A stretch of 64,000 nt of DNA from Phenylobacterium sp. CCH9-H3 (GTDB lineage Bacteria; Pseudomonadota; Alphaproteobacteria; Caulobacterales; Caulobacteraceae): contig NZ_LSJI01000230.1 in NCBI RefSeq assembly GCF_001557235.1, positions 1 through 64,000 of the forward strand, given 5' to 3'. The notes beneath the pieces are model-generated. The model did not search any database. It was not told where the DNA came from and saw nothing but the letters and a program-made list of their open reading frames with translations. The first letter of the stretch is position 1. Every line of letters starts with the position of its first letter. A program made the position numbers and the translations under genes. Positions 1-10,659 of this stretch are shown here, piece after piece.

Positions 1-239
1 CGACATCATCGCCGCGATCACGATCGTCCGTCGATACGTAACCTTACCCCCCTTCCGCCAGGCTGCGCTTCGGGCAGGCCAGTCTTTGGCGTGGCGCCGG
101 CGAAACACCTGACGCTGCGTGGAACGCGGCGAAACGCCGGGCAGTGGCAGACTGCAAGTGGTACCCCGGTGGTACCCAGCCCGGCTCGGCTTTCGTAGGA
201 TTGGTATGCGCGCTCAGGCGCTTGCCTGAAAATGGTGAA

Positions 240-264
240 GGCCCCCAGTGGGTTACTGGGGGCC
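240..264 (-). terminator. Hairpin downstream of tRNA-Ala
   Basis: Perfect 10-bp inverted repeat (arms 240-249 and 255-264, 5-nt loop) just beyond the 3' end of the minus-strand tRNA. Read on the minus strand it is followed within about 10 nt by a short TTTT run, so it could terminate the tRNA transcript. The T-tract is weak. Confidence 0.55.
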
Positions 265-268
265 TCCG

Positions 269-344
269 TGGTGGAGCTAAGCGGAGTCGAACCGCTGACC
301 TCTTGAATGCCATTCAAGCGCTCTACCAACTGAGCTATAGCCCC
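269..344 (-). tRNA. tRNA-Ala (anticodon GGC)
   Basis: A 76-nt cloverleaf reads out on the minus strand. The 7-bp acceptor stem (GGGGCTA with TAGCTCC) contains one G-T pair. The D arm, a 5-bp anticodon stem, an anticodon loop ATGGCAT giving GGC, and a TTCGACT T-loop are all present. The 3' ACCA is encoded. GGC decodes GCC, an abundant alanine codon in this GC-rich genome. No integrase or duplicated tRNA end was seen nearby, so there is no sign that it serves as an attachment site here. Confidence 0.96.
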
Positions 345-354
345 GAGGTCGGGT

Positions 355-382
355 CTTCCCGGGAGGCTGGCCCCCCGGGAAG
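355..382. repeat. Inverted repeat between tRNA-Ala and the upstream gene
   Basis: Perfect 9-bp arms CTTCCCGGG (355-363) and CCCGGGAAG (374-382) enclose a 10-nt loop. It lies between the stop of the minus-strand zinc-ribbon gene and the tRNA 5' end. It could be a terminator without a T-tract or part of the tRNA 5' leader. Confidence 0.4.
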
Positions 383-460
383 GCGCGGAACCTATTCAAA
401 CCGGTTCCCGCGATCAAGCCCGCTTTCAGGCTTTTTTCGTCGCAGGCGCCGGAGGGGTCC

Positions 461-916
461 CTACCGGTCGTCGTCCCCCTCGTCCGGAAGGCCCTCGATC
501 TCGGATTCGTCGAAGTCGTCCTCGTCCTCGTCCTCGAGGAACGGAACGTCGGCGTCGTCTTCCTCGACCTCGTCCTCGTCGGTGAACTCACCGAGGTCCT
601 CGGACACCGGCGCCGGTTCGTCGGCGTCGTCGTCGTCGGTGACCAGCGGCGGCTCGTCGGCGACTTCGTCGAGTTCGGGCGTGACCGCCTCTTCCTCTTC
701 TTCGTCCTCGTCGGCTTCCTTCTCGGCGACCTGATCTTCGACCTGATCGTCTTCAGGCACGATGGTGCGGGCGCGAACGCGGCGGTTGCGCACGGCTTCG
801 TCGGGATCGAACTCGGTCTGGCACTTTGGGCAGTGCGCGGGACGCTTGTTCAGATCGTAGAACTTAGCCTGGCAGTTGGGGCAGATTTGCTTGGTGCCCA
901 GCTCGGGATTGGCCAA
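461..916 (-). CDS. TIGR02300-family protein (zinc-ribbon head, acidic tail)
   Basis: A 151-aa protein beginning at TTG (916) with a GAGGG-like ribosome site upstream. Residues 12-38 carry two CxxC pairs (CPNC, CPKC) flanking the FYDLNKRPAHC block that defines the TIGR02300 family of alphaproteobacteria. From about residue 55 on it is almost entirely Asp/Glu with Val/Ala spacers, a low-complexity acidic tail. Its function is unknown; the head suggests zinc binding and the tail suggests interaction with a basic partner. It is divergent from aroA, and the 124-nt gap should hold both promoters. Its antisense strand gives a long serine-rich ORF that is an artefact. Confidence 0.9.
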   Translation of the reverse strand: MANPELGTKQICPNCQAKFYDLNKRPAHCPKCQTEFDPDEAVRNRRVRARTIVPEDDQVEDQVAEKEADEDEEEEEAVTPELDEVADEPPLVTDDDDADEPAPVSEDLGEFTDEDEVEEDDADVPFLEDEDEDDFDESEIEGLPDEGDDDR

Positions 917-1040
917 AGGCGGCGACCCTCATAAATAGCGATTTTGCGATAAGGCGGCGTCCCTTGCCACGCAGGGGGACGGCTGTCAAAGCAATCCCCC
1001 GCACGACCAGACCCCACATTCGGAGGCGAGTTTTCGACAC

Positions 1041-2384
1041 ATGACGGCGGCGAACCTGACCGCCAGGCGCGCAGGCCCCTTAAAGGGCGTGGTGCGTGCT
1101 CCGGGGGACAAATCCATCAGCCATCGCGCGCTCATCCTGGGCGCCCTGGCCACGGGCCTCACCGAGATCGAGGGCCTGCTCGAAGGCGACGACGTCAAGC
1201 GCACGGCCGCGGCCATGGCGGCGTTCGGCGCCGGCGTGGAGCGCCTCGGCGACGGCAAGTGGCGCGTGGAGGGCCGCGGCGGCTTCTCCGAGGCCGCCGA
1301 CGTGATCGACTGCGGCAACGCAGGCACCGGCGTGCGCCTGATCATGGGCGCGGCGGCGGGCTTCGACATGGCGGCCACCTTCACCGGGGACGCCTCGCTG
1401 CGCGGGCGGCCGATGAACCGCGTGCTGAAGCCGCTGGGCGAGATGGGGGCGAGCTGGATCTGCCGCCAGGGCGGGCGGCTGCCTCTGACGCTGAAGGGCG
1501 GGAACCTGCGCCGTATCGCCTACACCCTGCCCGAGCCCTCGGCGCAGGTGAAGTCGGCGGTGCTGCTGGCCGGCCTGCACGCCGACGGCGGCGCCGAGGT
1601 CATCGAGCCCGAGGCCACCCGCGACCATACCGAGCGCATGCTGCGGGGCTTCGGCGCCGAGATCGAGGTGCGCGAGGCCGGCGTCGGGCGCCATATCCTT
1701 CTGCCCGGCGGCCAGACGCTGCGCGGGACCCGCATCCATGTGCCGGGCGACCCGTCCTCGGCGGCCTTCCCGCTGGTGGCGGCCCTGGTGACGCCGGGGT
1801 CCGAGGTGACCGTGCAGGGGATGCTGTTGAACCCGTTGCGCATCGGCCTCTTGGAGACGCTGGGCGACATGGGCGCCGACATCTCGGTGACGAATGTGCG
1901 GGACGAGGGCGGCGAGACCGTCGCCGACGTCACCGCGCGGCACTCCGAGCTGGAAGGCGTGGAGGTGCCGCCCGAGCGCGCGCCGTCGATGATCGACGAA
2001 TACCCGATCCTGGCGGTGGCCGCGGCGTTCGCCTCGGGCAAGACCGTCATGCGCGGCATCGGCGAGATGCGGGTGAAGGAGAGCGACCGGATCGCGCTGA
2101 TGGCCGCCGGCCTGGCCGCCTGCGGCATCGGCGTCGAGGAGGAGCCCGAGGCCCTCACCGTCGTCGGCGCCAAGCGCGGCAACCACCTCGTGGCCGGCGG
2201 CGCGGGCGTGACCACCCACGGCGACCACCGGATCGCCATGTCGCACCTGATCCTGGGGCTGGCGGCGGAGGAGCCGGTGACCGTGGACGAGCCCGGCATG
2301 ATCGCCACCAGCTTCCCCGGCTTCGTCCAGATGATGCGCGGCCTGGGCGCGGAGATCGGCGAAGACCAGCCGGCGGCGGCCTGA
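1041..2384 (+). CDS. aroA: 3-phosphoshikimate 1-carboxyvinyltransferase (EPSP synthase)
   Basis: This 447-aa enzyme makes 5-enolpyruvylshikimate-3-phosphate from shikimate-3-phosphate and PEP, the sixth step of the cytoplasmic shikimate pathway. Seen: the N-terminal PGDKSISHR block (about residue 20), the [11 protein letters not shown] motif (about residues 90-100), the DHT motif in the middle, ESDRI near residue 346 and HGDHRIAMS near residue 394. Length is typical. It overlaps cmk by one base (TGATG), so the two are probably translationally coupled. Confidence 0.97.
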   Translation: MTAANLTARRAGPLKGVVRAPGDKSISHRALILGALATGLTEIEGLLEGDDVKRTAAAMAAFGAGVERLGDGKWRVEGRGGFSEAADVIDCGNAGTGVRLIMGAAAGFDMAATFTGDASLRGRPMNRVLKPLGEMGASWICRQGGRLPLTLKGGNLRRIAYTLPEPSAQVKSAVLLAGLHADGGAEVIEPEATRDHTERMLRGFGAEIEVREAGVGRHILLPGGQTLRGTRIHVPGDPSSAAFPLVAALVTPGSEVTVQGMLLNPLRIGLLETLGDMGADISVTNVRDEGGETVADVTARHSELEGVEVPPERAPSMIDEYPILAVAAAFASGKTVMRGIGEMRVKESDRIALMAAGLAACGIGVEEEPEALTVVGAKRGNHLVAGGAGVTTHGDHRIAMSHLILGLAAEEPVTVDEPGMIATSFPGFVQMMRGLGAEIGEDQPAAA

Positions 2385-3058
2385 TGGGTAAGCCGGTGCG
2401 GGGGACGTTCATCGTCGCGGTCGACGGGCCGGCGGCGTCGGGCAAGGGCACGATCGCGGCGCGGCTGGCGCAGGACCTGGCCCTGCCCGTGCTGGACACC
2501 GGGCTGCTGTACCGGGCCGTGGGCGTGCTGATGGACCGGGCCGGGCTGTCGCTGGACGACGAGGGCGCGGCGGCGGCGGCGGCGGTGACGCTCACCTCGG
2601 ACCTGCTGGGCGACCCGCAGCTGCGAACCCGCGCGGCGGGCGAGTTGGCCAGCCGGGTGGCGGTGCACCGGCGGGTGCGCGACGCCCTGCTGGACTTCCA
2701 GCGCACCTTCGCGCGCCAGGAGGGCGGGGCGGTTCTGGACGGCCGCGACATCGGCACCGTGATCTGCCCCGAGGCGCCGGCCAAGCTGTTCGTCACCGCC
2801 ACGCCCGAGGTGCGGGCGGAGCGGCGCTGGAAGCAGCTCTTCGGCCAGGGCGAGGAGGTGTCGTACGAGGACGTGCTCACCGACATCCGCAAGCGCGACG
2901 CCCGCGACGGCGGCCGCGACGCCGCGCCCATGGTGGCCGCGCCCGACGCGACCTTGCTCGATACGACGCAAATGACTATAGAGCAGGCCGCCGATGCGGC
3001 CCGCCGTATCGTCGAGGCGGCGCGCGTCCGCTGGGAAGCCGGTCAGCCGGCCGACTAG
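2384..3058 (+). CDS. cmk: Cytidylate kinase
   Basis: This 224-aa protein phosphorylates CMP and dCMP with ATP. The Walker A segment (DGPAASGKGT, about residues 14-23) is followed by LDTGLLYRAVG and the DGRDIGT motif typical of CMP kinase; the C-terminal RDARDGGRDAAP is the usual lid/base region. The ATG lies inside the aroA stop (TGATG). The order aroA-cmk-rpsA is classical in proteobacteria. A 164-nt gap separates it from rpsA. Confidence 0.96.
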   Translation: MGKPVRGTFIVAVDGPAASGKGTIAARLAQDLALPVLDTGLLYRAVGVLMDRAGLSLDDEGAAAAAAVTLTSDLLGDPQLRTRAAGELASRVAVHRRVRDALLDFQRTFARQEGGAVLDGRDIGTVICPEAPAKLFVTATPEVRAERRWKQLFGQGEEVSYEDVLTDIRKRDARDGGRDAAPMVAAPDATLLDTTQMTIEQAADAARRIVEAARVRWEAGQPAD

Positions 3059-3222
3059 CCGGACAAATCCAACCGCGCCTTTCCCTCGTACGGCTGCGGG
3101 CGAATTTCACGGCGCGGGGTCCGCTTCGCGCCTTCGGTTGCAACCCTTAACCCGACCAGCGGGATTCCGTCCGACACCATCCGGTGTGCGGGCCCATTGG
3201 TCATTTGAAGACGAAAGTACAC

Positions 3223-4929
3223 ATGGCTGACGATCTGAGCCTCAACCCCTCGCGCGACGACTTCGCCGCGCTGCTCGACGAGTCCCTCGGCGGGCGCGAC
3301 TTCATGGAAGGCCAAGTGGTCCACGGTCTCGTGGTGGCCGTCGAGAAGGACTTCGCCATCATCGACGTCGGTCTGAAGACCGAAGGCCGCGTTCCGCTGA
3401 AGGAATTCGGCATGGACGAAGGCCGTCCGGCGCTGAAGGCCGGCGACACCGTCGAGGTGTTCCTGGAGCGCGTCGAGAACGCCATGGGCGAGGCGGTCAT
3501 CAGCCGCGAAAAGGCCCGCCGCGAGGAAGCCTGGACGCGCCTGGAAGGCGTCTACGAGAAGAACGAGCCGGTGATGGGCGTCATCGTCGGCCGCGTGAAG
3601 GGCGGCTTCACCGTCGACCTGGGCGGCGCCTCGGCGTTCCTGCCGGGTTCGCAGGTCGACATCCGCCCGGTGCGCGACGTCGGCCCGCTGATGGGCCGCG
3701 AGCAGCCGTTCGCCATCCTCAAGATGGACCGCCCGCGCGGCAACATCGTCGTCTCGCGCCGCGCCATCCTGGAAGAAGCCCGCGCCGAGCAGCGCACCGA
3801 GCTGGTCAGCCAGCTGCAAGAGGGTGAAGTCCGCGAAGGCGTGGTCAAGAACATCACCGACTACGGCGCGTTCGTGGACCTGGGCGGCATCGACGGCCTG
3901 CTGCACGTCACCGACATGAGCTGGAAGCGCGTCAACCACCCGAGCCAGGTGCTCGCGGTCGGCGACACGGTGAAGGTCCAGATCGTCAAGATCAACCCGG
4001 ACACCCAGCGCATCTCGCTCGGCATGAAGCAGCTCCAGTCCGACCCGTGGGACGGCGTGGAAGCCAAGTACCCGGTGGGCGCGAAGTTCACCGGCCGCAT
4101 CACCAACATCACCGACTACGGCGCCTTCGTGGAGCTGGAAGCCGGCGTCGAGGGCCTGGTGCACGTGTCGGAAATGTCGTGGACCAAGAAGAACGTCCAC
4201 CCCGGCAAGATCGTCTCGACCTCGCAGGAAGTCGACGTGGTCGTGCTCGACGTCGATCCGTCCAAGCGCCGCGTCTCCCTGGGCCTCAAGCAGGCCCTGG
4301 CCAATCCGTGGGAGGCCTTCATCGCCGCCCACCCGATCGGCACGGTCGTCGAAGGCGAGGTCAAGAACGCCACCGAGTTCGGCCTGTTCATCGGCCTGGA
4401 AAACGACATCGACGGCATGGTGCACCTGAGCGACCTGGACTGGGCCACGCCCGGCGAGGAAGCCATCGCCAAGTACCAGAAGGGCGAGACCGTGAAGGCC
4501 CGCGTCCTGGACGTGGACGTCGAGAAGGAGCGTATCTCGCTCGGCATCAAGCAACTGTCGGGTGACCCGCTGCAAGGCGACACCTTCCGCAAGGGCCAGA
4601 CCGTCACCTGCACCGTCACCGAGATCACCTCGGGCGGCATCGAGGTGAAGTTCGGCGACGAGGAAGCCCCGATGACGGCCTTCATCCGCAAGTCGGACCT
4701 CTCCCGCGACCGCGCCGACCAGCGCCCCGAGCGTTTCGCCGTCGGCGACCGCCTGGACGCCCAGGTCACCAACGTCGACAAGGCCGCCCGCCGCATCTCG
4801 CTGTCGGTGAAGGCCCTGGAGATGGCGGAAGAAAAGGAAGCCATCGAGCAGTTCGGCTCGTCGGACTCCGGCGCCTCGCTGGGCGACATCCTGGGCGCGG
4901 CTCTCCGCGAGAAGGCCCAGAAGGAATAG
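3223..4929 (+). CDS. rpsA: 30S ribosomal protein S1
   Basis: A 568-aa protein with six S1/OB-fold repeats, each visible as blocks such as [24 protein letters not shown] and its variants. It binds mRNA leaders on the 30S subunit. The open frame extends upstream to a GTG at 3184, but the family N-terminus [13 protein letters not shown] begins at 3223, which is chosen. Highly biased codon use fits strong expression. A clear intrinsic terminator follows at 4957-4986. Confidence 0.97.
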   Translation: MADDLSLNPSRDDFAALLDESLGGRDFMEGQVVHGLVVAVEKDFAIIDVGLKTEGRVPLKEFGMDEGRPALKAGDTVEVFLERVENAMGEAVISREKARREEAWTRLEGVYEKNEPVMGVIVGRVKGGFTVDLGGASAFLPGSQVDIRPVRDVGPLMGREQPFAILKMDRPRGNIVVSRRAILEEARAEQRTELVSQLQEGEVREGVVKNITDYGAFVDLGGIDGLLHVTDMSWKRVNHPSQVLAVGDTVKVQIVKINPDTQRISLGMKQLQSDPWDGVEAKYPVGAKFTGRITNITDYGAFVELEAGVEGLVHVSEMSWTKKNVHPGKIVSTSQEVDVVVLDVDPSKRRVSLGLKQALANPWEAFIAAHPIGTVVEGEVKNATEFGLFIGLENDIDGMVHLSDLDWATPGEEAIAKYQKGETVKARVLDVDVEKERISLGIKQLSGDPLQGDTFRKGQTVTCTVTEITSGGIEVKFGDEEAPMTAFIRKSDLSRDRADQRPERFAVGDRLDAQVTNVDKAARRISLSVKALEMAEEKEAIEQFGSSDSGASLGDILGAALREKAQKE

Positions 4930-4956
4930 TTCAGGCCTGAGGGTTTGAACCACGAG

Positions 4957-4986
4957 CGGCGGATCGGGAAACCGGTCCGCCGTTTT
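4957..4986 (+). terminator. Intrinsic terminator of rpsA
   Basis: An 11-bp stem (4957-4967 with 4972-4982, one G-T pair) closes a GAAA tetraloop and is followed by TTTTCGTTT. It lies 27 nt after the rpsA stop. It also shows that the next gene does not begin at the ATG at 4945, which would put the stem inside its coding region. Confidence 0.88.
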
Positions 4987-5043
4987 CGTTTCGGGGCGCT
5001 CGCTCTATCGTGCGTCCCTGGTTTTCGAAGGGTCGCCTCAAAA

Positions 5044-6999
5044 GTGCGTTTCGCCCGTATCGCCGCCGGCCTCGCCGCGGCCCTGCTGCTCTCCGTCCCC
5101 GCGATCGCCGCGCCCAAGCCGGTCTTCGGTCCGCCGCCCAGGTGGGTGGACGTGGCGCCCGTGCCCGAACCACCGCCCGCCGAGGGCGCGCCCGCCGTCC
5201 AGACCCTGCTGGACGACAACCAGAGCCGCCTGACGCCGGAGGGCGACACCTACTACAACCGGCGCGTTCGCAAGGTGCTGAAGGCCGAGGGCCTGCCGGC
5301 CCTGACCACCTTCGGCGTCACCTGGGATCCGCAGGATGAGGTGGTGACGATCCACACCCTGCGCATCCTGCGCGGCGGCCGCGCCATCGACCTGCTGGGC
5401 AAGGGGCGGCAGATGCTGGTCCTGCGCCGGGAACAGGACCTGGAGAAGGCCATGCTGGATGGCCGGATGAGCGCCACCCAGCAGATCGAAGGCCTGCAGG
5501 TGGGCGACATCCTGGATGCCTCCTGGACCCATTCGGGCCGCGACCCCGTGGCGGGCAATCGCTCGTACGACATGGAGGGCCTCGCCTTTCCGGGCGTCGC
5601 CAGCCGTTACCGCGTGCGGCTGTCGTGGCCGACGGGCGCGCCGATCCGCTACCGCACCACCGAGGGCTTCGGCGAGCCGAAGCTGACCCAGGACGGCGAC
5701 TGGACCTACCTCGTGCTGGACGCGGCGGGCGTCCAGGCGCCCAAGCCGCCGGTCGGCGCGCCGCCCCGCTTCCGCCGCCTGGGCTTCATGGAGACCTCCA
5801 GCTTCGAGAGCTGGAACGAGATCTCGCGCATCATGGCGCCGCTGTACGCCCGGGCCGCGGTCATCTCCCAAGGTTCGGACCTGCGCGCCGAGATCGACGC
5901 CATCGCGGCCAGATCCGCCGATCCCAAGGTCCGCGCCTTCGAGGCCCTGCGGCTGGTGGAGGAGAAGACCCGCTACTTCTTCATCGGGATCGGCGACGGC
6001 GGCTATGTTCCGGCCTCGGCCGACGAGACCTGGCGGCGGAAGTTCGGCGACTGCAAGGGCAAAACGGCCCTGCTCCTGGCCATCCTGGCGGAGCTCAAGG
6101 TCCCCGCCGAACCGGCCCTGGTCAGCCTGGGCGGCGGCGACGGGATGAACGAGCGGCTGCCGTCGCTGGCGGCGTTCAACCATGTGATCGTGCGGACCGA
6201 GATCGAGGGCAAGACCTACTGGCTGGACGGCACGCGGACCGGCGACCGCAGCGGCCTGGACGCCCTGCGCCCGCCGCCGCACCGCTGGGCCCTGCCGGTC
6301 CGCGCGGAGGGGGCCGACCTGGTCGAGATCGTGGTCCCGCCGCTCAGCGAGCCGTTCGTGGAGGCGACCACGCGCTTCGACGCCTCCAAGGGCCTGGACG
6401 CGCCGGCGCCCATGGAAATGGTCAGCCGCTTCCGCGGCGATGCGGCCAACGGGCTGCGCCAGATGGTGGCGGCGGTCCCGCGCGCCGACCTGGAGCGCAA
6501 CTTCCGCCAGCAGATGTCGGGCAACATGAGCTGGGTCGAGGTCGAGAAAGTGGAGTGGAAGGACGACGTGGACAACGACGCCTTCGAGGTGCGCATGGCG
6601 GGCATGGCCGACCTGGACTGGCGCAAGAACCCGGACCTCGGGATGCTCGAGTACAAGGTGACGGCGTCCACCACGAGCGCGCCGGGCTTCCCGCGCCGGG
6701 AACCTGGGCCGAACCGCGACGCGCCCTATGCCGTGCCGTTCCCGATCTACGTCCGCTCGACCACCGAGGTGGTGCTGCCGGGCGGGGGAAAGGGCTTCAC
6801 CGTGCGCGGGCCCAGCGGGAAGGAGACCATCGGGCCCATGGAGCTCAGCCGCGGCTCGGCGATCACGGGCGGCGTCGCCCGCTTTACGACCGACATGCGC
6901 TCGCTGGCGCCTGAGATTTCGGCAGCCGACGCCGAGGCCGCCACCCGCACGCTTCGGCGGATCGCCGGCGAGGACAGCCTGATCCGCGCGCCCCTCTAG
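5044..6999 (+). CDS. Exported DUF3857/transglutaminase-like protein
   Basis: A 651-aa protein if started at GTG 5044. That start gives a clean signal peptide (VRFARIAAGLAAALLLSVPAIAA) and avoids the rpsA terminator. The N-terminal half fits DUF3857. The middle carries a transglutaminase-like Cys-His-Asp triad: Cys in FGDCKGKTALLL, His in FNHVIV and Asp in YWLDGT. The C-terminal third is a beta-rich DUF3858-like region. The substrate is unknown; a periplasmic peptidase or crosslinking role is inferred from the fold. It sits between rpsA and ihfB, which are often directly adjacent in relatives. Confidence 0.85.
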   Translation: MRFARIAAGLAAALLLSVPAIAAPKPVFGPPPRWVDVAPVPEPPPAEGAPAVQTLLDDNQSRLTPEGDTYYNRRVRKVLKAEGLPALTTFGVTWDPQDEVVTIHTLRILRGGRAIDLLGKGRQMLVLRREQDLEKAMLDGRMSATQQIEGLQVGDILDASWTHSGRDPVAGNRSYDMEGLAFPGVASRYRVRLSWPTGAPIRYRTTEGFGEPKLTQDGDWTYLVLDAAGVQAPKPPVGAPPRFRRLGFMETSSFESWNEISRIMAPLYARAAVISQGSDLRAEIDAIAARSADPKVRAFEALRLVEEKTRYFFIGIGDGGYVPASADETWRRKFGDCKGKTALLLAILAELKVPAEPALVSLGGGDGMNERLPSLAAFNHVIVRTEIEGKTYWLDGTRTGDRSGLDALRPPPHRWALPVRAEGADLVEIVVPPLSEPFVEATTRFDASKGLDAPAPMEMVSRFRGDAANGLRQMVAAVPRADLERNFRQQMSGNMSWVEVEKVEWKDDVDNDAFEVRMAGMADLDWRKNPDLGMLEYKVTASTTSAPGFPRREPGPNRDAPYAVPFPIYVRSTTEVVLPGGGKGFTVRGPSGKETIGPMELSRGSAITGGVARFTTDMRSLAPEISAADAEAATRTLRRIAGEDSLIRAPL

Positions 7000-7149
7000 G
7001 CGCGGAGTCGCGTAAGCAAGGGGCGCCGTCCAGGAGTTGTGTCGCCGCGCCGGCCGCCAAGCTTGGCCTTGGAGTACAGTAAACACGCGTTTTGCGCCTT
7101 GATCCCCGTGTCGGGGTCCGCCATGGTCGCGCCGGTTCGAGGGGCGCGT

Positions 7150-7440
7150 ATGATCAAGTCCGAGCTGATCGCGAAACTTGCGGAGGAAAACCCGCATCTC
7201 ACGCAACGCGACATCGAGCGTGTGGTGGGCGTGATCCTGGAACGCATGATCGAGGCCCTGGAAGAGGGCGGCCGCGTCGAACTGCGCGGCTTCGGCGCCC
7301 TTTCGGTCCGCTCGCGCGACGCCCGCGCCGGCCGCAACCCCCGGACGGGCGAGCCGGTTGACGTCCGCGCCAAACACGTCCCCTTCTTCAAGAGCGGCAA
7401 GGAGCTGCGCGAACGGCTGAACGCCGACGACGAGGGCTGA
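7150..7440 (+). CDS. ihfB: Integration host factor subunit beta
   Basis: This 96-aa HU/IHF-family DNA-bending protein pairs with IHF-alpha. It starts at [17 protein letters not shown] and has the conserved arm [12 protein letters not shown], then [17 protein letters not shown]. The open frame runs upstream to 7039, but homology begins at ATG 7150. Its position just after the rpsA region matches the alphaproteobacterial order. Confidence 0.95.
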   Translation: MIKSELIAKLAEENPHLTQRDIERVVGVILERMIEALEEGGRVELRGFGALSVRSRDARAGRNPRTGEPVDVRAKHVPFFKSGKELRERLNADDEG

Positions 7441-7472
7441 AATCCGGTCAGGCCCTCGTATGGGAGGGTCTG

Positions 7473-7889
7473 ATGGGCGTGTTCTCGGAATTCCGCGAGT
7501 TCATACACCGCGGCAATGTCGTCGATCTGGCGGTGGGCGTGATCATCGGCGCGGCCTTCAACGACATCGTCAAGGTCCTGGTGGACCAGGTGGTGATGCC
7601 TCCGATCGGCCTGCTCACCTCCGGCGTGGACTTCTCCAGGCTGGCGGTCGTGCTGAAGCCGGACGATCCGGCCACCGAAGTGAGTGAACTGGTGGCGATC
7701 CAGTACGGCGCCCTGATCAACGCCGGCATCAAGTTCCTGATCGTCGCCTGGGTGGTGTTCCTGCTGGTGAAGGCGGTCAATTCGCTGCGCCGCCAGGAGG
7801 CCGCCAAGCCGCCCGAAGCGCCGCCCGCCCCGACGCCGCAGGAGGCCCTGCTCGCCGAGATCCGCGACCTCTTGAAGACGCGAGCCTGA
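7473..7889 (+). CDS. mscL: Large-conductance mechanosensitive channel
   Basis: A 138-aa inner-membrane channel that opens under membrane tension to release solutes in hypo-osmotic shock. The N-terminal amphipathic helix (MGVFSEFREFIHRGNVVDLAVGVIIGAAF) runs into TM1, a periplasmic loop follows, TM2 is KFLIVAWVVFLLVKAV, and a charged C-terminal bundle helix ends in LLAEIRDLL. An AGGGTCTG stretch precedes ATG 7473. A short GGGCGC/GCGCCC hairpin with no T-run lies at 7905-7920. Confidence 0.96.
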   Translation: MGVFSEFREFIHRGNVVDLAVGVIIGAAFNDIVKVLVDQVVMPPIGLLTSGVDFSRLAVVLKPDDPATEVSELVAIQYGALINAGIKFLIVAWVVFLLVKAVNSLRRQEAAKPPEAPPAPTPQEALLAEIRDLLKTRA

Positions 7890-7932
7890 CCGGGGCCTTG
7901 CGCCGGGCGCCTCGGCGCCCCTAATCCGGCTC

Positions 7933-8577
7933 ATGGCAGCCAAGGCGAAGATCTGCGGAGTATCGACCCCCGAGGCGGTCCGCGCCGTCGTGGACGGCGA
8001 TGCGGCCTATCTGGGCTTCATGTTCTTCCCGAGGAGCCCGCGCAACATTGCCCCCGAGGCGGCGGCGCGGCTGGCGCCCCCGGCGCGTGCGCGCGGGGTG
8101 AAGATCGTGGCGGTCGTGGTCGACCCGTCCGACAACGAGATCGACGCCATCGTGGCGGGCCTCGACCCCGACCTCATCCAGCTCCACGGCAAGGAAACGC
8201 CGGCCCGCGTGCGCGAGGTGGCGCAGCGGTCGGGCCGCGGAATCGTCAAGGTCGTGCCGGTCTCGGAGCCGTCGGACTTCGCCGCTGCGGCGGCGTACGA
8301 ACCGCTGGTCGAGCACCTGATGTTCGAGACCAAGCCCCCCAAGGACGCCGACCGGCCGGGGGGGCTGGGTGTCGCCTTCGACTGGACGCTGCTTCAGGGC
8401 CGTCGCTTCCAGCGGCCGTGGTTTCTGGCCGGCGGCCTCGATCCGTGGAACGTGTCGGGCGCGATCGGCGCGTCCCAGGCCCCGCTGGTGGACGTTTCCT
8501 CTGGCGTGGAACGCGGTCCGGGACTAAAGGACCCGGCCTTGATCACGGCGTTCCTCGACGCTGTTCGCCGCGCGTAG
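7933..8577 (+). CDS. trpF: Phosphoribosylanthranilate isomerase
   Basis: A 214-aa TIM-barrel enzyme of tryptophan synthesis. Seen: KICGVSTPEAV at the start (catalytic Cys), the LGFMFFPRSPRNI loop, IQLHGKETP, and a C-terminal phosphate-binding segment (LAGGLDPWNV, then DVSSGVERGPGLKD). It heads a trpF-trpB-trpA-accD-folC run with gaps of 9, 13 and 5 nt and a final overlap, an order common in alphaproteobacteria. Confidence 0.97.
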   Translation: MAAKAKICGVSTPEAVRAVVDGDAAYLGFMFFPRSPRNIAPEAAARLAPPARARGVKIVAVVVDPSDNEIDAIVAGLDPDLIQLHGKETPARVREVAQRSGRGIVKVVPVSEPSDFAAAAAYEPLVEHLMFETKPPKDADRPGGLGVAFDWTLLQGRRFQRPWFLAGGLDPWNVSGAIGASQAPLVDVSSGVERGPGLKDPALITAFLDAVRRA

Positions 8578-8586
8578 AGGCCTGCC

Positions 8587-9807
<1,221 letters not shown>

Positions 9808-9820
9808 GGGACGCCGGACT

Positions 9821-10654
9821 TTGACCAAGACCCGTATCGACGCGCGGTTCGCGGCCCTGAAGGCCGAGGGCCGGGCCGCCTTCGTCCCCTATGTGATGGC
9901 TGGGGACCCGGACGCGGCGACAGCGCTCGCGATCCTCAAGGGCCTGCCGCAGGCCGGCGCCGACCTCATCGAGGTGGGCTTCCCGTTCTCGGACCCCATG
10001 GCGGAAGGCCCGCCGATCCAGCGGGCGGCGCAGCGCGCCTTGGCCAAGGGCATGACGCTGACCGGCACGCTGGACCTCATCCGCAGCTTCCGCGCGGACG
10101 ACCAGGCGACGCCCGTGATCCTGATGGGCTACATGAACCCCCTGGTGACCTGGGGCTTCGAGGCCTTCGCCCGCGACGCGGCGGCCGCCGGCGTGGACGG
10201 GGTGATCGTCGTCGACTGCCCGCCGGAAGAGGCCGACCCGCTCGCGGACGCGCTGGAGGCCAATGGCCTGGCGCTGATCTTCCTGACGACGCCCACCACG
10301 GACGACAAGCGCCTGCCCACGGTGATCCGCCGCGCCTCCGGCTTCGTCTACTACGTCTCGGTGGCCGGGGTGACCGGGGTCAAGGAAGCCGACGCGGCCG
10401 CCGTGGCGCCGAACGTCGAGCGGATCCGGAAGGCTGCGGGCCTGCCGGTCGCGGTAGGCTTCGGCATCAAGACACCGGAGCGCGCTTCGGCTATAGCCCA
10501 GGTCGCTGACGCCGTGGTCGTGGGATCCGCCCTTGTGGACGAAGTGGCCGAAGCAGTGGATTTGAACGAAGACGTGACCCGGCGAGTTCTTTCCAAAGTG
10601 GATTCTCTAGCTAAGGCTGTGCGCTTCGCGCGTCGGGGCCTCACGGCGGTCTGA
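9821..10654 (+). CDS. trpA: Tryptophan synthase alpha chain
   Basis: A 277-aa TIM barrel that cleaves indole-3-glycerol phosphate and passes indole to TrpB. Catalytic Glu is in [16 protein letters not shown] and Asp in [23 protein letters not shown] and the phosphate site GFGIKTPE are present. TTG 9821 is chosen because GAGGGA at 9806-9811 sits at the right distance and homology starts there; an in-frame TTG at 9791 lies inside trpB. Confidence 0.96.
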   Translation: MTKTRIDARFAALKAEGRAAFVPYVMAGDPDAATALAILKGLPQAGADLIEVGFPFSDPMAEGPPIQRAAQRALAKGMTLTGTLDLIRSFRADDQATPVILMGYMNPLVTWGFEAFARDAAAAGVDGVIVVDCPPEEADPLADALEANGLALIFLTTPTTDDKRLPTVIRRASGFVYYVSVAGVTGVKEADAAAVAPNVERIRKAAGLPVAVGFGIKTPERASAIAQVADAVVVGSALVDEVAEAVDLNEDVTRRVLSKVDSLAKAVRFARRGLTAV

Positions 10655-10659
10655 AAACC

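Noticed and set aside
18..329. Short minus-strand frames at the left edge and a possible gene running off position 1
   Set aside because: A G-rich ribosome-site-like stretch exists near 40-60 on the minus strand, but no ATG, GTG or TTG sits at a usable distance and the frames overlap the tRNA. Nothing in 1-240 can be supported as a gene.
269..344. tRNA-Ala as an attachment site of a genomic island
   Set aside because: No integrase, no duplicated tRNA 3' end, and normal GC content on both sides.
144..734. Serine-rich plus-strand ORF
   Set aside because: It is the antisense of the Asp/Glu-rich tail of the zinc-ribbon gene and crosses the tRNA.
1080..2246. Long minus-strand ORFs antisense to aroA and many other genes
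   Set aside because: High GC opens antisense frames; these have low-complexity Arg/Ala/His composition and lie opposite genes with clear family motifs.
4945..5043. Upstream ATG start for the DUF3857 protein
   Set aside because: It would place the rpsA terminator inside the coding sequence and bury the signal peptide.
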